Positions 5,155 to 7,453 of a stretch of 7,453 bases of DNA are shown here, piece by piece. Numbering within the stretch: position 1 is the stretch's first letter; each line of letters starts with the position of its first letter. Origin of the DNA: Flavobacterium sp. (lineage in GTDB: Bacteria; Bacteroidota; Bacteroidia; Flavobacteriales; Flavobacteriaceae); NCBI GenBank assembly GCA_023253295.1, contig JALRGZ010000325.1:1-7453 (forward strand), read 5' to 3'. The notes below the pieces were generated by a model. The model searched no databases. It saw nothing but the letters and a program-made list of their open reading frames with translations, and was not told the DNA's origin. The translations under genes were made by a program, and so were the position numbers.

Positions 5155-6169
5155 AATTCTTTTAATTTATACAGGTGGAACCATTGGAATGCAAAAGGAT
5201 TCAAAAACCGGCGCATTAAAAGCGTTCAACTTTAGTAAATTACTGCAAAGGGTTCCCGAATTAAAACAATTGGATTGTGAGATTGAAACCTATTCATTTG
5301 AACATCCTATTGATTCCTCGGATATGAACCCAAGTCAATGGAGTGCTATCGCTACAGTAATTGAATCTAATTATTCCCAATTTGATGGTTTTGTGGTGCT
5401 TCATGGTTCGGATACGATGTCTTATACGGCTTCTGCATTGAGTTTTATGTTTAACAATTTAGCAAAGCCAGTAATTTTAACCGGTTCGCAATTACCAATC
5501 GGAGATTTACGTACAGATGCCAAAGAAAATTTAATCACTGCAATACAAATTGCTTCGATGCGTGAAAACAATCAGGCGGTAATTCAGGAAGTAGGCTTGT
5601 ATTTTGAATACAAATTGTATCGTGGCAATCGAACTACCAAGATTAATGCAGAAAATTTCAATGCATTTGCATCGCCTAATTATCCTGCTTTAGCCGAGTC
5701 AGGTGTATATTTGAACTTTAAACCCGAATTGTTTTTGGCTAGAGCCGCTGGTAATACGTTTAATGTTTGTCATTCATTTGATACCAATGTTGTTATTATA
5801 AAAATGTTTCCCGGATTGAGTGAAACTATTTTTAAAGCAATCCTTGCTGTTCCCTATTTGAAAGGAATTGTGTTGGAAACCTATGGTTCAGGAAATGCTA
5901 CAACTGAGGATTGGTTTATCAGTGCCTTGGACAATGCGATTTCTAAAGGAATTCAGGTGGTTAATGTTACCCAATGTTCGGCAGGAAGTGTGAATATGGG
6001 GCAATATGAAACGAGTTCCGATATGAAGAAAATTGGAGTCATTTCTGGAAAAGACATCACTACCGAAGCAGCGATTACCAAATTGATGTTTTTATTAAGT
6101 CAGGATATTGTTGCAAAAGATTTTAAATCTATTTTCGAACAATCATTACGTGGAGAAATGTCAATTTAG
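5138..6169 (+). CDS. ansA: Type I (cytoplasmic) L-asparaginase
   Basis: This 343-residue enzyme hydrolyses L-asparagine to aspartate and ammonia. The first signature, YTGGTIGM (residues 11-18), carries the nucleophilic Thr15; the second, VVLHGSDTMSYTASAL (87-102), holds Asp92 and Thr93. PVILTGSQLP (111-120) followed by RTDAKENL (125-132), YRGNRTTK (161-168) and a C-terminal ETYGSGNA (248-255) are all typical. There is no signal peptide, which separates it from the periplasmic type II enzymes. Length is normal for type I. The ATG lies inside the end of the acyltransferase gene (17-bp overlap, different frame) and gives the expected short lead-in to the TGGTIG motif, so the start is reliable and translational coupling is likely. 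The stop is 14 bp from the stop of the opposing MFS gene, leaving no room for an ordinary terminator. Confidence 0.95.
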   Translation: MNSRTKILLIYTGGTIGMQKDSKTGALKAFNFSKLLQRVPELKQLDCEIETYSFEHPIDSSDMNPSQWSAIATVIESNYSQFDGFVVLHGSDTMSYTASALSFMFNNLAKPVILTGSQLPIGDLRTDAKENLITAIQIASMRENNQAVIQEVGLYFEYKLYRGNRTTKINAENFNAFASPNYPALAESGVYLNFKPELFLARAAGNTFNVCHSFDTNVVIIKMFPGLSETIFKAILAVPYLKGIVLETYGSGNATTEDWFISALDNAISKGIQVVNVTQCSAGSVNMGQYETSSDMKKIGVISGKDITTEAAITKLMFLLSQDIVAKDFKSIFEQSLRGEMSI

Positions 6170-6183
6170 ACACGATTGAATCA

Positions 6184-7416
6184 TTAATTTTTATAATGTA
6201 CTCGGCAAGTTTGTAGTTCATTACTGTTTTTTTGTTTTCTATAATAGATGAAAAGAACTACTGAAAGTAAGCAAATAATGCCCTGAATGGCTACAGTAGT
6301 TCTGGGTCCAAAGAAGTGGGATACATAACTAATTAGTAAACTCCCTACCGGAATCATTCCCTGATAAGCCATTAAATAGTAGCTAATGCTTCTTGAGCGC
6401 ATTCGCGAAGTGCTATTGGTTTGAATATAGATGTTTATTGATGAGGTTTGTCCCATCATTCCAATTCCGCTTAAGACCATACAAAGAAGTGTTACAATGA
6501 GACTGTTAGATATAGCTAAAATAAAGAGACTAATACCTAATAGAATACTTGCCGTAAGCATGATTTTATCGATTTTTTCAGCCGATTTTAGATTGGCTAA
6601 ATAAATGGCCGAAATAATAGATCCTATTCCAGCTGCACTTTCAAACCAACTGAAAGTTTGAGCATTTCCATTGAAAATATCTTTGGCGAAAACAGGCATT
6701 AATGTGTTAAACGAAATTACAAATAAACTACTACAAGCTAACATTAACAGCATTTTACCCATTTCATTTTCTTTTTTGATGTAATCAAGACCTTCTATTA
6801 AGTCATCTATCATACTCAGTTGATTGGTTGTTTTTGTGTAAGGTTTAATTCTCATTAAAGACAATGAAATTAATACGGGAATATAACTTAAGAAATTACC
6901 AATAAAACATATATCTTCACCATATTGATGTAAAATAATCCCAGCAAACGCAGGGCCGGCAATACGGGCAAAATTTGTAATAGTTGAGTTTAAAGAAACA
7001 GCATTAGCCACATCTTCTTTGTTGTCAACAATATCTACCATCATTGTTTGACGACAATTCATATCAAAAGCATTGATGATGCCTTGGATTAGACTTAATG
7101 CCAATATAAAAGTAATGTTGTAAATTTTTAAATAAATTAATAAGGCCAAAGTTCCCGCTTGTAGCATGGCTAAAGTTTGTAGAACAATCATAGTTCGGTG
7201 TCTGTTGTAACGGCCAATAATACTTCCAGCTAAAGGTGCTAGAAATAAAGAAGGAATCATACTTAAAAAAGTGGCTAACCCTAAAAGAAAAACCGAACCA
7301 GTGATGCTATACACCATCCAACTTACAGCAGTTTTTTGCAACCAAGTACCAATAACTGATACAGATTGTCCATAAAAAAACAGTTTGAAATTTCGGGATT
7401 GTAAGGCTCTAAACAT
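6184..7416 (-). CDS. MFS transporter (probable drug/siderophore-type exporter)
   Basis: This 410-residue integral membrane protein has about 11-12 hydrophobic segments in the two-bundle layout of the major facilitator superfamily. The N-terminus (ALQSRNFKLFFYGQSVSVIG, then TWLQKTAVSWMVYSITGS) is characteristic of the EntS-like / MFS_3 branch. Members of that branch export siderophores, drugs or other small molecules using the proton gradient. The loop after the second helix, AGSIIGRYNRHR (about 63-74), corresponds to MFS motif A but has Gly where Asp is usual. GPAFAGIIL (154-162) corresponds to the fifth-helix region. A cytoplasmic loop (about 190-220) joins the two halves. I chose the ATG at 7416; an in-frame TTG at 7437 would add seven residues but lies inside the likely -7 promoter element. 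It converges on ansA. Substrate unknown. Confidence 0.92.
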   Translation of the reverse strand: MFRALQSRNFKLFFYGQSVSVIGTWLQKTAVSWMVYSITGSVFLLGLATFLSMIPSLFLAPLAGSIIGRYNRHRTMIVLQTLAMLQAGTLALLIYLKIYNITFILALSLIQGIINAFDMNCRQTMMVDIVDNKEDVANAVSLNSTITNFARIAGPAFAGIILHQYGEDICFIGNFLSYIPVLISLSLMRIKPYTKTTNQLSMIDDLIEGLDYIKKENEMGKMLLMLACSSLFVISFNTLMPVFAKDIFNGNAQTFSWFESAAGIGSIISAIYLANLKSAEKIDKIMLTASILLGISLFILAISNSLIVTLLCMVLSGIGMMGQTSSINIYIQTNSTSRMRSRSISYYLMAYQGMIPVGSLLISYVSHFFGPRTTVAIQGIICLLSVVLFIYYRKQKNSNELQTCRVHYKN

Positions 7417-7434
7417 GATTTCATTTCTTTGATA

Positions 7435-7442
7435 CAAATTTC
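7435..7442 (-). promoter_or_regulatory. Candidate -7 element of the MFS gene promoter
   Basis: On the minus strand, GAAATTTG matches TAnnTTTG with one mismatch and lies 18 bases before the chosen ATG. The tatD promoter in this window has the same distance and the same G-for-T change. The partner TTG would fall about 18 bases upstream, beyond the window edge, so it cannot be checked here. Confidence 0.45.
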
Positions 7443-7453
7443 GTAATTATGAA

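Noticed and set aside
5966..5972. GTTACCC inside ansA
   Set aside because: No TATATCAA at the required distance upstream; it encodes a conserved-looking part of the enzyme and shows that the half-box alone occurs by chance.
7417..7437. TTG start seven codons upstream for the MFS protein
   Set aside because: The TTG forms part of the probable -7 promoter element, and the ATG at 7416 gives the N-terminus usual for this family.

Overview
The window looks like chromosomal DNA from a Flavobacterium-type member of the Bacteroidetes. The evidence is the low G+C content, the absence of Shine-Dalgarno sequences before most genes, two promoters resembling the Bacteroidetes TTG / TAnnTTTG type, a lipoprotein and sigma-factor style typical of the phylum, and a GC-richer intergenic repeat of a kind I recall from Flavobacterium genomes. 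Assignment to genus is inference.

Layout. Bases 1-48 may hold the last codons of a gene that starts outside the window. Bases 49-309 are non-coding: a repeat-like element with a perfect 13-bp inverted repeat, then a hairpin terminator. A lipoprotein of unknown function (310-1281) lies on the minus strand. Opposite it, on the plus strand, are an ECF-type sigma factor (1699-2280) and a one-pass membrane protein with a probable anti-sigma-like N-terminus and TPR repeats outside the membrane (2287-3009). That pair ends at a strong terminator (3036-3081). The next plus-strand genes are a TatD-family metal-dependent hydrolase (3171-3950), a PlsC-type acyltransferase (4012-5154) and a type I L-asparaginase (5138-6169, overlapping the acyltransferase by 17 bp). 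An MFS exporter (6184-7416, minus strand) converges on the asparaginase with only 14 bp between stop codons.

The most unusual part is the 417-bp divergent intergenic region between the lipoprotein and the sigma factor (1282-1698). It carries five imperfect tandem copies of one module: TATATCAA, exactly 15 bases, then GTTACCC, followed by a T-rich (A-rich on the other strand) tract. The 15-base gap is identical in all five copies, although the gap sequence and the distance between copies (60, 68, 87 and 90 bp) vary. This suggests a two-part protein-binding site. Either strand could be the working one. On the minus strand each copy resembles an ECF promoter: A-tract, GTAAC, 17 bases, GATATA. 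I see no ordinary TAnnTTTG promoter at the usual distance from either flanking gene. The simplest hypothesis is that the divergent locus is a small, possibly self-regulating circuit: the sigma factor recognises the array, the membrane TPR protein restrains or senses, and the lipoprotein is a target. Nothing in the sequence proves this.

The remaining genes look like ordinary housekeeping or transport functions.
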